Shown piece by piece: positions 25,715 through 34,531 of a stretch of DNA of 64,000 nt. The notes under the pieces were generated by a model, which ran no database searches, was not told where the DNA came from, and was given only the letters and a program-made list of their open reading frames with translations. The stretch covers positions 186,001-250,000 of the forward strand of contig NZ_JBEYYO010000003.1 of NCBI RefSeq assembly GCF_040645615.1, written 5' to 3'. The position numbers and the translations under genes are program-made. This DNA comes from Glycomyces sp040645615. Lineage in GTDB: Bacteria > Actinomycetota > Actinomycetes > Mycobacteriales > Micromonosporaceae. Position 1 is the stretch's first letter. The number at the start of each line of letters is the position of its first letter.

Positions 25715-26749
25715 ATGAGCAGAACGGCCAATCCACGCGCGACGCTCGCGGCCGTGGCCGAGCGCGCGGGCGTGTCCAAGGCCACCGCGTCCAAAGTGCT
25801 CAACGGCCGCCCCGGGGTCTCCGACGAGACCAGGCGCCTGGTGCGCAAGGCGATCGAGGAGCTGGGCTACATGCCGAGCACCGGGCCGAGGGAGCCGCAG
25901 GGCAAGGGCTCGATCAACGTCGTGTTCGACCACATCCTCGACATGTACTCGCTGTACGTCCTCGACGGGGTGATCGAGGGGGCCGCCGCGTTCGACGTCG
26001 ACGTGGTCACCGGGGTGGTCGCCACCGAGGAGACCCCGAACGCGCGCTCGATGGGCGAGGCCCGGATCAGGGACATCGCCGCGCGGGGCCACGTGGGGCT
26101 CATCGTGGTGACCTCCGAGCTCACCGGGGCCGAGATCGAGACCTGCGAGAGCCTCGGACTGCCGCTGGTCGTGATCGACCCGGTGAACCCGCTCGACGAC
26201 CGCGTCACCAGCGTGGGCGCGACCAACTGGGCCGGGGGCGTGCAGGCCACCCGGCACCTCATCGACTTGGGGCACAGGCGGATCGGCTACATCGGGGGCC
26301 CGAACGGCTCGGTGTTCGGGCGCGAGCGCCTGCACGGCTACCGGGAGGCGCTGGAGGCCGCCGGGATCCACGCCGACTCGGCGCTGACCGCCACCGGCCA
26401 CTACGACGCGGCCTCGGGCGGGGAGGCGGCCAGGGCGCTGCTGAGCCTGGACGAGCCGCCCACCGCGATCTTCGCGGCCAACGACACGATGGCCCTCGGG
26501 GTGCTGCGCGAGGCCCGCTCGCGTGGCCTGCGGGTGCCCGAGGACCTGAGCCTGGTGGGCTTCGACGACACCTACTCAGCGGCCTGGACCGACCCGCCGC
26601 TGACCACGGTCCGCCAACCGCTGCGCCAGATGGGCCGCGTCGCCGCGCGCACCGCACTCGAACTGGCCGAAGGCCGCGTGCCCGACTCGCACCACGTGCA
26701 GCTGGCCACGAGCCTGGTCATCAGGGAATCGACCGCGCCGCCGCGCTGA
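25715..26749 (+). CDS. bxlR: LacI family repressor of the xylo-oligosaccharide operon
   Basis: A 344-residue LacI-type regulator: N-terminal helix-turn-helix and hinge (RATLAAVAERAGVSKATASKVLNG), then a periplasmic-binding-like effector domain (DLSLVGFDDTYSAAWTDPPLTTVRQP). Divergent from bxlE with palindromes between them, matching BxlR of Streptomyces, which releases DNA when xylobiose is present. The effector is inferred from that layout. Confidence 0.9.
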   Translation: MSRTANPRATLAAVAERAGVSKATASKVLNGRPGVSDETRRLVRKAIEELGYMPSTGPREPQGKGSINVVFDHILDMYSLYVLDGVIEGAAAFDVDVVTGVVATEETPNARSMGEARIRDIAARGHVGLIVVTSELTGAEIETCESLGLPLVVIDPVNPLDDRVTSVGATNWAGGVQATRHLIDLGHRRIGYIGGPNGSVFGRERLHGYREALEAAGIHADSALTATGHYDAASGGEAARALLSLDEPPTAIFAANDTMALGVLREARSRGLRVPEDLSLVGFDDTYSAAWTDPPLTTVRQPLRQMGRVAARTALELAEGRVPDSHHVQLATSLVIRESTAPPR

Positions 26750-26768
26750 CGCGCCCCCTCGGCGACCT

Positions 26769-26803
26769 AGTTGAACTATAGTTAGTTGAACTGTACTTCA
26801 ACT
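26769..26803 (+). promoter_or_regulatory. repeat cluster upstream of ATPase-DUF234 gene
   Basis: AGTTGAACT occurs twice in direct orientation, 15 bp apart (26769-26777, 26784-26792). The second copy forms an inverted repeat with TTCAACT at 26797-26803 (7-bp arms). The element ends 14 nt before the ATG and overlaps the likely promoter, so it may be an operator for an unseen regulator. Confidence 0.5.
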
Positions 26804-26816
26804 TCTTGGGGACCCG

Positions 26817-28280
26817 ATGGAGCTGCCGAAGCCGCCCGACATGTTCGACCGCGAGCGCGAGTGGTCGGCGCTCGGCCGCTTCGTGGGCAGCGGGCAGTCG
26901 AGCGCGACGCTGGGGGTCGTCTCCGGGCGGCGCCGTCAGGGCAAGACCTTCCTGCTCGAAGCGCTCAGCGAGGTGACCGGCGGTCTCTTCATCGCCGCCG
27001 AGCAGGCTTCCGAGGCCGAATCGCTGCGTTCGTTCGCCGCGGCGGTCGGCGCCTTCGCCCGGTCGCCGCTGCCGGTGGCGTTCGAGGACTGGCGGCAGGC
27101 GATCGACGCGCTGCTCGCGATCGGCGCGGACCGCGAGGTCTCGGTGGTCATCGACGAATTCCCCTACCTGGTCAGGGCCAGCCCGCAGCTGCCCTCGATC
27201 ATCCAGGCCGCGCTCGCGCCGCGGCGGCCCGAGTTCACCTCCTCGCGGACGCGGCTGCTGCTGTGCGGCTCGGCGATGTCGTTCATGGGCGGGCTTCTGG
27301 CGGGCAATGCGCCGCTGCGGGGACGGGCGGGACTCGAACTGGTCGTCCCGACCCTCGACTACCGGCTCGCCGCCGACTTCTGGGGCATCGACGATCCACT
27401 GCTCGCGTTCAAGGTCAACTCGGTGGTCGGCGGCACGCCCGCCTACCGGCGGCAGTTCACCGCCGACGACGCGCCCGCCTCGCTCGGCGATTTCGACGCC
27501 TGGATGCTGCGGCATCCGCTGAATCCGGCCAGCCCTCTGTTCAGGGAGGCCCGCTATCTGCTGAGCGAGGAGTCCGACATCCGCGATCCGGGCCTGTACC
27601 ACTCCGTTCTCGCCGCGGTGACCGCCGGCAACGCCACGACCGGCGGGATAGGCGGATTCGTGGGCCGCAAGGCGGGCGACGTCGCGCATCCGCTGCACGT
27701 GCTCGAAGACGCGGGCCTGCTGCGCCGCGAGACCGACGCGTTCCGCCAGAACCGCACCGTCTACCGGGTGAACGAGCCGCTCATCGCGTTCCACCAGGCG
27801 GTGCTGCGGCCGAGCTGGACCGATTGGGAGCGGGGCCGCGATCCTGAACGGCTCTGGGCCCGTGCGCAGCCGAGGTTCTCCAGCCAGGTGCTCGGCCCGC
27901 GCTTCGAGCAGGTCTGCCGCGAGTGGGCGCGGCACTTCGCCGAGGAGGAGGACTTCGGCGGTTTCGCCGACCGGGTCGCGAGCGGCACGGTCAACGATCC
28001 GGGGAACCGGACCGCCCACGAGGTCGACGTCGCGGTCTTCACCACCGGCGACGGGGGCGGCGAGCGGCTGCTCGCCATCGGCGAGGCCAAACTGAACGAG
28101 ACGGTGGGACTGGCGCATCTCGAACGGCTCGAACACATCCGCGGTCTGCTGTCGCGGCGGTACGACACCAGCCGCACCAGATTGGCGCTGTTCAGCGGAT
28201 CGGAGTTCGCACCTTCGTTGCGTTCCTTGCGACGCGAGGACGTGGTGCTGGTCGACCTGCCGCGGCTCTACGGACGGTAG
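26817..28280 (+). CDS. AAA ATPase with C-terminal DUF234 nuclease-like domain
   Basis: A 487-residue protein of the archaeal-type ATPase family. Walker A is SGRRRQGKTFLL (~residue 40) and Walker B VVIDEFPYL (~115). A winged-helix part follows (~290-345). The last ~110 residues carry the DUF234 pattern HEVDVAVF...LLAIGEAKL, a PD-(D/E)XK-like D...ExK set. Such proteins are widespread in archaea and patchy in bacteria, often near mobile or defence genes, and their function is unsettled. It stands alone with a repeat cluster just upstream. There is no Shine-Dalgarno match immediately before the ATG except GGGG. Confidence 0.85.
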   Translation: MELPKPPDMFDREREWSALGRFVGSGQSSATLGVVSGRRRQGKTFLLEALSEVTGGLFIAAEQASEAESLRSFAAAVGAFARSPLPVAFEDWRQAIDALLAIGADREVSVVIDEFPYLVRASPQLPSIIQAALAPRRPEFTSSRTRLLLCGSAMSFMGGLLAGNAPLRGRAGLELVVPTLDYRLAADFWGIDDPLLAFKVNSVVGGTPAYRRQFTADDAPASLGDFDAWMLRHPLNPASPLFREARYLLSEESDIRDPGLYHSVLAAVTAGNATTGGIGGFVGRKAGDVAHPLHVLEDAGLLRRETDAFRQNRTVYRVNEPLIAFHQAVLRPSWTDWERGRDPERLWARAQPRFSSQVLGPRFEQVCREWARHFAEEEDFGGFADRVASGTVNDPGNRTAHEVDVAVFTTGDGGGERLLAIGEAKLNETVGLAHLERLEHIRGLLSRRYDTSRTRLALFSGSEFAPSLRSLRREDVVLVDLPRLYGR

Positions 28281-28315
28281 GCGGTACCTCGAAAGGCCGC
28301 CGCGCTAGGCACGGC

Positions 28316-28348
28316 GAAGCCGCCGCCTGGGGATCGGGCGGCGGCTTC
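28316..28348. terminator. bidirectional terminator
   Basis: GAAGCCGCCGCC (28316-28327) pairs perfectly with 28337-28348. It lies between the convergent ATPase-DUF234 and DUF5005 genes. Confidence 0.7.
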
Positions 28349-28361
28349 GTCCATTGGGGAG

Positions 28362-29468
28362 TTAGAAGGTGACGTACACGTCCACGTAGCGCGGGCGGTA
28401 GTTGTCGACCTCTTCGTAGAGGTCGTCGGGGACGAAGCTGTTCACGTTGTAGGTCACCAGGAGTCGGCCGTCGTCGCCGAGGTTCGGGTGGGCCTTGGCG
28501 TTGTAGGTGAACACGTTGCCGCCGGTCTCGGGGGTCGTGTACAGCTCGATCTTGCCGGTGTACGGGCCGGTCAGGTCGTCGGCGCGGTAGGCCACGATCT
28601 TGGCGCTGAGCGCTTCGGTCGCGTCACCGGTGACGAGCGTGAACTTGCCCTGGTAGCGGGTCACGCTGAACTCGTTGGAGACCCCTTCAAGGATGCGGGC
28701 CGACCCGTCGGGCCCTGCGTCCCACGAGCCGTCGGCGAAGTACTCCCACTCGCCGGTGGTGAGCGAACCCGAAGGGACGCGGGCGAGGTGGGCGTACTTG
28801 TCGGCCTGGTTGTCCTCGACGCCGAACACGTACGTGTAGCCGTCGGCCGGGTCCTCGTAGATCGCCGAGCCCCAGTTGACCTCGGATTCGGGCAGTTCGG
28901 TGACGCCGGTCAGGCTCATGTCGTCGGTGTCGAATGTGGCGACGGCGTTGCCGGTGAACTCGAAGTCGAACACGCCCGAGCCGGTCTTGACGAATTCGAG
29001 CAGCATCACTTGCAGCACATCGCCTTCGACGGTGCCGTCGCCGAACCAGTACCAGCGCTGGGTCTCGTCGGCCCCGGCGACCTTGACCAGGGACTCAGGC
29101 TCGGCCTCGGTGCCGCCGGTGATCGTGGTGAGGTCGCCGCCGTCGTCGACGATGATCGAGTTGTGCAGGAACGGCGACTCGATGGGGCGGCCGTGGTTCT
29201 CGTCGACCTCGCCCATGAAGGTGTCGGAGTACAGCCAGGCGACCGACCCGTCGGGGAGGTCGACGCTGTACGCGGAGTCGGCGCCGGTCCAGCGCCCGGC
29301 GGTGTCGCCGTAGGTGCCGAAGCGCTCGGTGAGTTCGGTGTTGACTTCGGCGTGTACGGAAGGGGCGCAACGCGATGCGTCGGCTGCGTGCGCGGCGGCC
29401 AGGGGTAGGGCGGCCACCGCGAGCCCGGTGAGGGCGGCTGCGGAGAGTGTGAGCGGTCGTGGCGTCAT
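28362..29468 (-). CDS. secreted DUF5005-type beta-propeller protein
   Basis: A 368-residue exported protein with a Sec signal peptide (hydrophobic core LSAAALTGLAVAALPLAAA, likely cleaved after AHA). The mature part resembles DUF5005 proteins, secreted relatives of five-bladed glycosidase propellers: AWLYSDTFMGEVDENHGRP, SPFLHNSIIV, NWGSAIYEDPADGYTYVFG and a repeated pattern of DxxxG and WxY strands. It is the last gene of the eight-gene sugar operon, 54 nt after the SGNH gene. A sugar-binding or depolymerising role outside the cell is likely but unproven. Confidence 0.75.
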   Translation of the reverse strand: MTPRPLTLSAAALTGLAVAALPLAAAHAADASRCAPSVHAEVNTELTERFGTYGDTAGRWTGADSAYSVDLPDGSVAWLYSDTFMGEVDENHGRPIESPFLHNSIIVDDGGDLTTITGGTEAEPESLVKVAGADETQRWYWFGDGTVEGDVLQVMLLEFVKTGSGVFDFEFTGNAVATFDTDDMSLTGVTELPESEVNWGSAIYEDPADGYTYVFGVEDNQADKYAHLARVPSGSLTTGEWEYFADGSWDAGPDGSARILEGVSNEFSVTRYQGKFTLVTGDATEALSAKIVAYRADDLTGPYTGKIELYTTPETGGNVFTYNAKAHPNLGDDGRLLVTYNVNSFVPDDLYEEVDNYRPRYVDVYVTF

Positions 29469-29522
29469 GATCTGCTCCTTTGCAGGTTCCGGGGCGGGGG
29501 GCCGCCCCTGGGTCTCGCCGGT

Positions 29523-30677
29523 TCAGGGGTTGAACGCGGTGAGGACTCGGTCGGCGAAGTGCTCGCCGATGAGACGCTGTGCGTCGGGGCCGGGGTGCAG
29601 GTTGTCGGGCAGCGGCATCGCCCGGGCGTCCTCGGCGCTGTAGAGGTCCAGGCCGCTCCGGTAGTGGAGGTTCTGGTCGCCTTCGGAGCGGCGTCGCTCC
29701 ACGATGGATTCGATTGCGGCGCGGACGGTCTGGAGTGAGAGCTTCCCGGCGGCGACCTCGTCTTCGCTTCCGGCGCTGACGCTCCACTCGTAGTCCTTGG
29801 ACGGGTCCTGAATGGTCGGACCGGTCGAGGTTTCTACTGGGGGGCAGTGGATCGGGGAGAGCAGCACGATCGGGGTGGCGGGGTGCCCGTCGCGGATCGT
29901 GTCGATGAAGCCTTCGACCGCGGGTTCGAACACCCTCATGCGCATGAGGTCGCCGCACACGATGTTGACGCCGATCTTGAGGCTGATGAGGTCGGCGGGG
30001 GTGTCGCGGATGGTCCTGGCGGTGAACTGGTCGAGGACCGCGTTGCCGGAGAAGGAGAGGTTCGTCAATCGCACACCGGATCGCCGCGCGGCCACGACGG
30101 GCCAGGTGCCGGTGGTGGTGTCGGCCCGGTAGCCGTGGCTGATGGAGCTGCCGTGGTGGACCCACCGGAGCGCGCCGGTCTCGGGGAGCGCGGCCACGGA
30201 GGCGTCGGCGCGAAGTTCGAGGAGTTCGACGTGGTCGTAGTAGGGGAGCCAGAGTTCGAGGTCGCGTTCGGCCCCAGTGGCGAGCCCGGTGAAGCGGACC
30301 GTGGCGTCCGGTCCCGGGACCACTTCGCCGCTGGGTTCCTCGAAGGTGAACACGTACCGGGAGCCGACCGGGACGGCGGCCGAGGCGGCGAGGTCGGGGC
30401 CTTCGGTGAGCTCGTAGACGCTGTCGGGCATGGGTTCCGACGCGTCGGCGGCCAGGCGCTGGGCCTGGACGTCGAGTTCGATCACGTCGGCGGCGGTGCG
30501 CAGCGCGAGGCGCACGCCGGTGCTCTCGGCGCTGACCTGGGTCATGAACGTGCCCGGCGGGATCTGCCGCCGGGCACGTTCGGTGAGCCGGTGCGGGACC
30601 AGGCCCCGCACGGACTGCTCGACCTCGACCGCGCCACGGATCATGGCACGTTCGATGTCGATGCGCTGCAATGTCAT
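29523..30677 (-). CDS. SGNH/GDSL-type hydrolase, carbohydrate esterase-like
   Basis: A 384-residue protein. The N-terminal ~165 residues are a beta-sandwich; the C-terminal ~215 are an SGNH hydrolase with the serine in HHGSSISHGYRA, Asn in SFSGNAVLDQF, GVNIVCGDLM and the terminal Asp-His pair in DNLHPGPDAQ. This two-domain form is found in carbohydrate esterases that remove acetyl or acyl groups from sugars. No signal peptide is present, so it acts on imported oligosaccharides. It overlaps the upstream glycosidase gene by 4 nt. Confidence 0.85.
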   Translation of the reverse strand: MTLQRIDIERAMIRGAVEVEQSVRGLVPHRLTERARRQIPPGTFMTQVSAESTGVRLALRTAADVIELDVQAQRLAADASEPMPDSVYELTEGPDLAASAAVPVGSRYVFTFEEPSGEVVPGPDATVRFTGLATGAERDLELWLPYYDHVELLELRADASVAALPETGALRWVHHGSSISHGYRADTTTGTWPVVAARRSGVRLTNLSFSGNAVLDQFTARTIRDTPADLISLKIGVNIVCGDLMRMRVFEPAVEGFIDTIRDGHPATPIVLLSPIHCPPVETSTGPTIQDPSKDYEWSVSAGSEDEVAAGKLSLQTVRAAIESIVERRRSEGDQNLHYRSGLDLYSAEDARAMPLPDNLHPGPDAQRLIGEHFADRVLTAFNP

Positions 30678-32794
30678 TGGGAGTCCACCACGGTGCCGTC
30701 GGCGTGGACGTCGACCACTCGATCGCCGATGCGCAGTCCCTTGAGGACCGCGTCGGGGTCGAGGGCCGCGATGCAGGCCTTCGCGGTGTCGAGGTCGGTC
30801 GAGCCGGTCTTGGGGTCGACCCCGAAGAACGACTCGATCACCAGGGCCACATACGCTCCGGCCGAGGAGCAGGCCCAGTCGATGATGTACGGCAGCTGCG
30901 GCGGGGCCTTGCGGGCGCCGCCCGCGACGGTGGGCATGGCCTCTTCGGTGAAGTGCGCCTGTCCGGGCGGGCCCTGGTTGGCCGAGCGGGCCAGGCCGGG
31001 GAGCCAGTCGAGGGCGACCTGCGGTGCGCCGAGGGCGACCAGGGCGCGGGCCGCGTCGGCGGGCCAGGCCGGGTACGCGCCGTTCCACTGGTGGTCGGGG
31101 CGGACCGAGAAGCTCGCGTCGGGGTCCCAAGGGGACAGTGAGCGCAGCCAGGTCTCGGTCTGGAGTTCGTCGCGGTAGAAGTCGACCATCTCGGCGCGGG
31201 TCTTGTCGTCGAGGTCGGCCGGAATCGTGGTGCCCACGACCGAGAAGTCGTAGACGTGGCGGACCGGGACGCGGGTGCCGTCCGGTTGGCGCGCGGCGAA
31301 ATGGCCGGTGCCGGTCTCGTAGAGGTCGACCACTTCGCCGACCAGGTCGTCGGCTTCGGCGCGGAGCTTCGCGGCCTCGTCCTCGTCGCCGCGCGCGGCG
31401 AGGAGTTCGGCCGCGGTGCGCAGGTTCCACACGTTGGCGGCGTTGAGGCTGGCGACCTCGTGCGTGTAGGAGGAGACGCATTCGAGGAGGTTGTCGATCT
31501 CGCCGTAGTCGGCCAGCGGCGAGGAGCCGCGCAGCGCGTGCCAGGCGCGGGCCCATTCCCGCACGTGCTCGTGGACGGGCCGCCCGCCCGATTCGGTGTC
31601 GAGCAGGCCCTTGTCGCCGGTGAAGCGCACGTAGTCGTGGACGAGTCGGGTCATCGCGTAGTCGTTGACCGAGTACCAGCGGCCCACGGGCCCGCCGGTG
31701 AGCGAGGAGGTCCCGAAGTGGGTGTGGATGTCGGAGTCGATCCAGTGGCGCAGTTGGCGTTCCATGACCTCGGGGTCCAGGAGCGCGTGGGTGATCGAGG
31801 AGAGGCTGTAGTCCCAGATGAACGTGGTGGTGGCCCAGTAGTTCGGCATGAGCGTGTCGTAGCTGCGGCCCAGGACGTTGCCTTCGAACTCGCGGCGGAA
31901 CCAGATCGTGCCGAGCACGCCCCACCAGTAGAGGCGACGCAGCGGCTCGGAGCTGGTCTCCAATGTGGGCAGATGCCCGGAGAACTCCTCGTTGCCGGGG
32001 GTGAACGCGGCGTCCAGCTGCGCGTCCCAGAAGTTCTCGGCGGCCCGGACGGTCCCGGGGACGTCGGCGGCGATCGCTTCGAAGGCCGCGGTGGCGGCCT
32101 CGCGGGTGGCGCCGACGGCGTGGACGTAGCCGAAGCGGGCACTCTGGCCGGGGGCCAGGTCGAGGGTCACGCCGATCTCCCCGCCGCGTTCAGCGCCGCC
32201 GATGCCGACTTCGTGCGCGCCGGTGGCGGGCGCGATCCCCGAGAGCCGCACGTCGGCCTCGCGGTCGACTCCCTGGACGCACCAGGCGGTCTGGGACCGG
32301 TTGGCGAACACGAGGCGGGCCTGGCCGGCTTCGACGGTGTTGCCTTCGGAGGGGGCGACCGCGTCCAGCCAGGCCTCGGTGGAGCGGGCGGCCCCGGCGG
32401 TGAGGGTGAGCGCCACCGGCACCGTCCGGGGGGACTCCCCGGTGTTGGTGACGCTCACCTCGATCGCCACGGCCGTCTGCCCTGGGGCGCATACGGTGTC
32501 GGTGACGAGGTCGAGCCCGGGGAGGGTCGCTTTGCGGCGGACCCGGTCGGGTCGCCACTCGTGGGTGATGGGCGCGCCGTAGGACTCCACGATGCGTCCG
32601 TCCACGAAGCACACCGCGGTCTGGGTGAGGCCCTGGGACACCGGCGGGAACGTCACGGCGCTGATCGCGGTCAGGTCGTGGTCGACCCGGGCGGTGCCGA
32701 GGAAGTTCGTCAGGCCGCTGGGCGCGATCATGTCGTCGTAGTGGTGCGTGACGGCGTCGGCCGCGAGGTCGTCGACCGTTGGGACGGTTCGCAT
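30674..32794 (-). CDS. six-hairpin glycosidase-like protein
   Basis: A 706-residue cytoplasmic protein. The first ~260 residues look like a beta-sandwich domain; residues ~270-680 form an alpha/alpha toroid of the six-hairpin type: FIWDYSLSSITHALLDPEVM, GRWYSVNDYAMTRLVHDYVRF, RPDHQWNGAYPAWPADAARAL and LPYIIDWACSSAGAYVALVIE. The pattern WDYSL and the late HQWNG-P resemble GH63/GH78-like clans, but I cannot assign a family. ATG at 32794 has AGGAG 5 nt upstream. Between an ABC importer and an SGNH esterase, it is probably the main glycosidase of this operon. Confidence 0.75.
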   Translation of the reverse strand: MRTVPTVDDLAADAVTHHYDDMIAPSGLTNFLGTARVDHDLTAISAVTFPPVSQGLTQTAVCFVDGRIVESYGAPITHEWRPDRVRRKATLPGLDLVTDTVCAPGQTAVAIEVSVTNTGESPRTVPVALTLTAGAARSTEAWLDAVAPSEGNTVEAGQARLVFANRSQTAWCVQGVDREADVRLSGIAPATGAHEVGIGGAERGGEIGVTLDLAPGQSARFGYVHAVGATREAATAAFEAIAADVPGTVRAAENFWDAQLDAAFTPGNEEFSGHLPTLETSSEPLRRLYWWGVLGTIWFRREFEGNVLGRSYDTLMPNYWATTTFIWDYSLSSITHALLDPEVMERQLRHWIDSDIHTHFGTSSLTGGPVGRWYSVNDYAMTRLVHDYVRFTGDKGLLDTESGGRPVHEHVREWARAWHALRGSSPLADYGEIDNLLECVSSYTHEVASLNAANVWNLRTAAELLAARGDEDEAAKLRAEADDLVGEVVDLYETGTGHFAARQPDGTRVPVRHVYDFSVVGTTIPADLDDKTRAEMVDFYRDELQTETWLRSLSPWDPDASFSVRPDHQWNGAYPAWPADAARALVALGAPQVALDWLPGLARSANQGPPGQAHFTEEAMPTVAGGARKAPPQLPYIIDWACSSAGAYVALVIESFFGVDPKTGSTDLDTAKACIAALDPDAVLKGLRIGDRVVDVHADGTVVDSQ

Positions 32795-32802
32795 GGGGAC
32801 TC

Positions 32803-33615
32803 CTAATATTGCCCGAGCGCGAGGCCGCGGGCGAAGAACTTCTGCGTGAACAGGAACAGCACCACCGTGGGCAGCGACACGAGCAGGCCACCGGCGAGCA
32901 CTGTGGACATTTGGGCGCCGCCGTAGGTGCTCTGCATCCCCGCGAGGGTGGTCACGATGGGCCGCACCGTGTCGGACTGGCTCAGGACCAGGCCCAGCAG
33001 GAAGTCGTTCCAGATGAACGTGGCCTGGAGGATGAAGATCGCGACCAGGGCGCTGGAGGCCATCGGCAGGTACACGCGGCGGAAGATCCGCCACGTGGTG
33101 GCGCCGTCGATCACCGCGGCCTCGAACACCGAGTGCGCGATCCCGGAGAAGAAGTTGCGCATCACGAACGCCGAGAACGGAATCGAGATGGCGGTGTAGA
33201 CGGCGATCATGCCCGTGCGGGTGTCGAACAGGCCGGTGCGCGAGTAGGCGTCGAACAGCGGCAGCAGGATCATCTGGAGCGGGAACACGGTCCCGCCGAA
33301 GATCGCCACGAACCACGCGAAGCCGTGCTTGAGGCGCAGCGCCACGATCGCGAACCCGGCGCACGCGCCGACCACGACCGCGATCGCGGGGGAGACGATC
33401 GCGTACAGGAGCGTGGACGCGAGGCTGTCGGAGAGGCCCGAGAGGCTCATGGCCTCGGCGAAGTTCCCGAACAGGGAGAAGTCGGTGGGGACCCACGAGT
33501 CCTTGGTCGTGAACGTGGCCGGGTCCTTCGCGGCGTTGATGACCAGCAGGTAGACCGGGAGCAGCCAGAACAGGCCGAGGACGACCAGGACGGTGGTGCG
33601 GATGATGCGAGACAT
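32803..33615 (-). CDS. sugar ABC transporter permease (MalG type)
   Basis: A 270-residue permease with six hydrophobic segments and the EAA-type loop SVFEAAVIDGATTWRIF. It follows the MalF-type gene by 1 nt and precedes the glycosidase gene by 8 nt. The substrate is the unknown oligosaccharide handled by this operon. Confidence 0.93.
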   Translation of the reverse strand: MSRIIRTTVLVVLGLFWLLPVYLLVINAAKDPATFTTKDSWVPTDFSLFGNFAEAMSLSGLSDSLASTLLYAIVSPAIAVVVGACAGFAIVALRLKHGFAWFVAIFGGTVFPLQMILLPLFDAYSRTGLFDTRTGMIAVYTAISIPFSAFVMRNFFSGIAHSVFEAAVIDGATTWRIFRRVYLPMASSALVAIFILQATFIWNDFLLGLVLSQSDTVRPIVTTLAGMQSTYGGAQMSTVLAGGLLVSLPTVVLFLFTQKFFARGLALGQY

Positions 33616-33616
33616 G

Positions 33617-34525
33617 TCAGACCCCGTGCTTGGCTGAGAGCTGCTGGCGCAGGTACAGGATGGAGGCCGCGAGCGTCACGATCGTGAGGAACACGGCGAT
33701 CGCCGAGCCCAGGCCGTAGTCGGAGTTCACGAAGGTCTCCTTGTACATCGTCAGGGCGAGCGTCTCCGACTCCCGGCCCGGACCGCCCTTGGTCATGCCC
33801 TGGACGATGTCGAAGGTCTTGAGGGAGGCCACGATCGAGAGGCCGACCACGACCGCCGTCAGCGGGCGCAGCATCGGCCACAGGATCGACCGGAACAGCC
33901 GCAGGCCGTTCGCGCCGTCCATGCGGGCCGCTTCGAGCGGTTCGCGCGGGATCGACTGGAGGCCGATCGTGAACAGCAGGGCGTTGACGCCGACGCCCTG
34001 CCACGCGGTCGCGAGGATCATCACGACCGTGTTGAGCGGGGCGTCGACGAGCCACCTCGGGGTGTCGGCCACGCCGAAGGCCGCGAGGGCCTGGTCGAGC
34101 GCGCCGTCACCGCCGAGGATGAACGACCAGATCACGCCCACCCCGATCCCTGAGAGGGCGTACGGGATGAGGAACGGCAGGCGCAGCCACACGCCGCCGG
34201 GGAGCCGCCAGGTCAGCAGGGCGATGCCCAGGCCGATCCCGACGGGGACGAGGAGCGTGCCGAGGACCCACAGCAGCGTGTTGAGCACCGACCCGAGGAA
34301 CTCGGGGTCGTCGAACATCTCCGCGTAGTTGGCCAGGCCGATCCACGCGGGGTCGCCCAGGCCGTTGTACTCGGTGAAGCTGAGGAACGTCGTCCACAGC
34401 AGCGGCAGGTAGAGCAGCACCGCCACCGCGATCACGCCGGGCGCGATGAACCCCAGCGCCGACTTGGCGTACGGGTCCTTGTCGGCCTTGCGGGCCCGCG
34501 CCGTGAGGGTCTTCTCGGACGTCAT
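33617..34525 (-). CDS. sugar ABC transporter permease (MalF type)
   Basis: A 302-residue permease with about six hydrophobic segments and the EAA loop EPLEAARMDGANGLRLF. It starts 6 nt after the binding-protein gene. No ATPase gene is present in the operon. Confidence 0.93.
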   Translation of the reverse strand: MTSEKTLTARARKADKDPYAKSALGFIAPGVIAVAVLLYLPLLWTTFLSFTEYNGLGDPAWIGLANYAEMFDDPEFLGSVLNTLLWVLGTLLVPVGIGLGIALLTWRLPGGVWLRLPFLIPYALSGIGVGVIWSFILGGDGALDQALAAFGVADTPRWLVDAPLNTVVMILATAWQGVGVNALLFTIGLQSIPREPLEAARMDGANGLRLFRSILWPMLRPLTAVVVGLSIVASLKTFDIVQGMTKGGPGRESETLALTMYKETFVNSDYGLGSAIAVFLTIVTLAASILYLRQQLSAKHGV

Positions 34526-34531
34526 CTCGTC

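Noticed and set aside
26721..28136. 471-codon minus-strand frame antisense to the ATPase-DUF234 gene
   Set aside because: No recognisable domain, while the plus-strand frame has Walker motifs and DUF234 residues.
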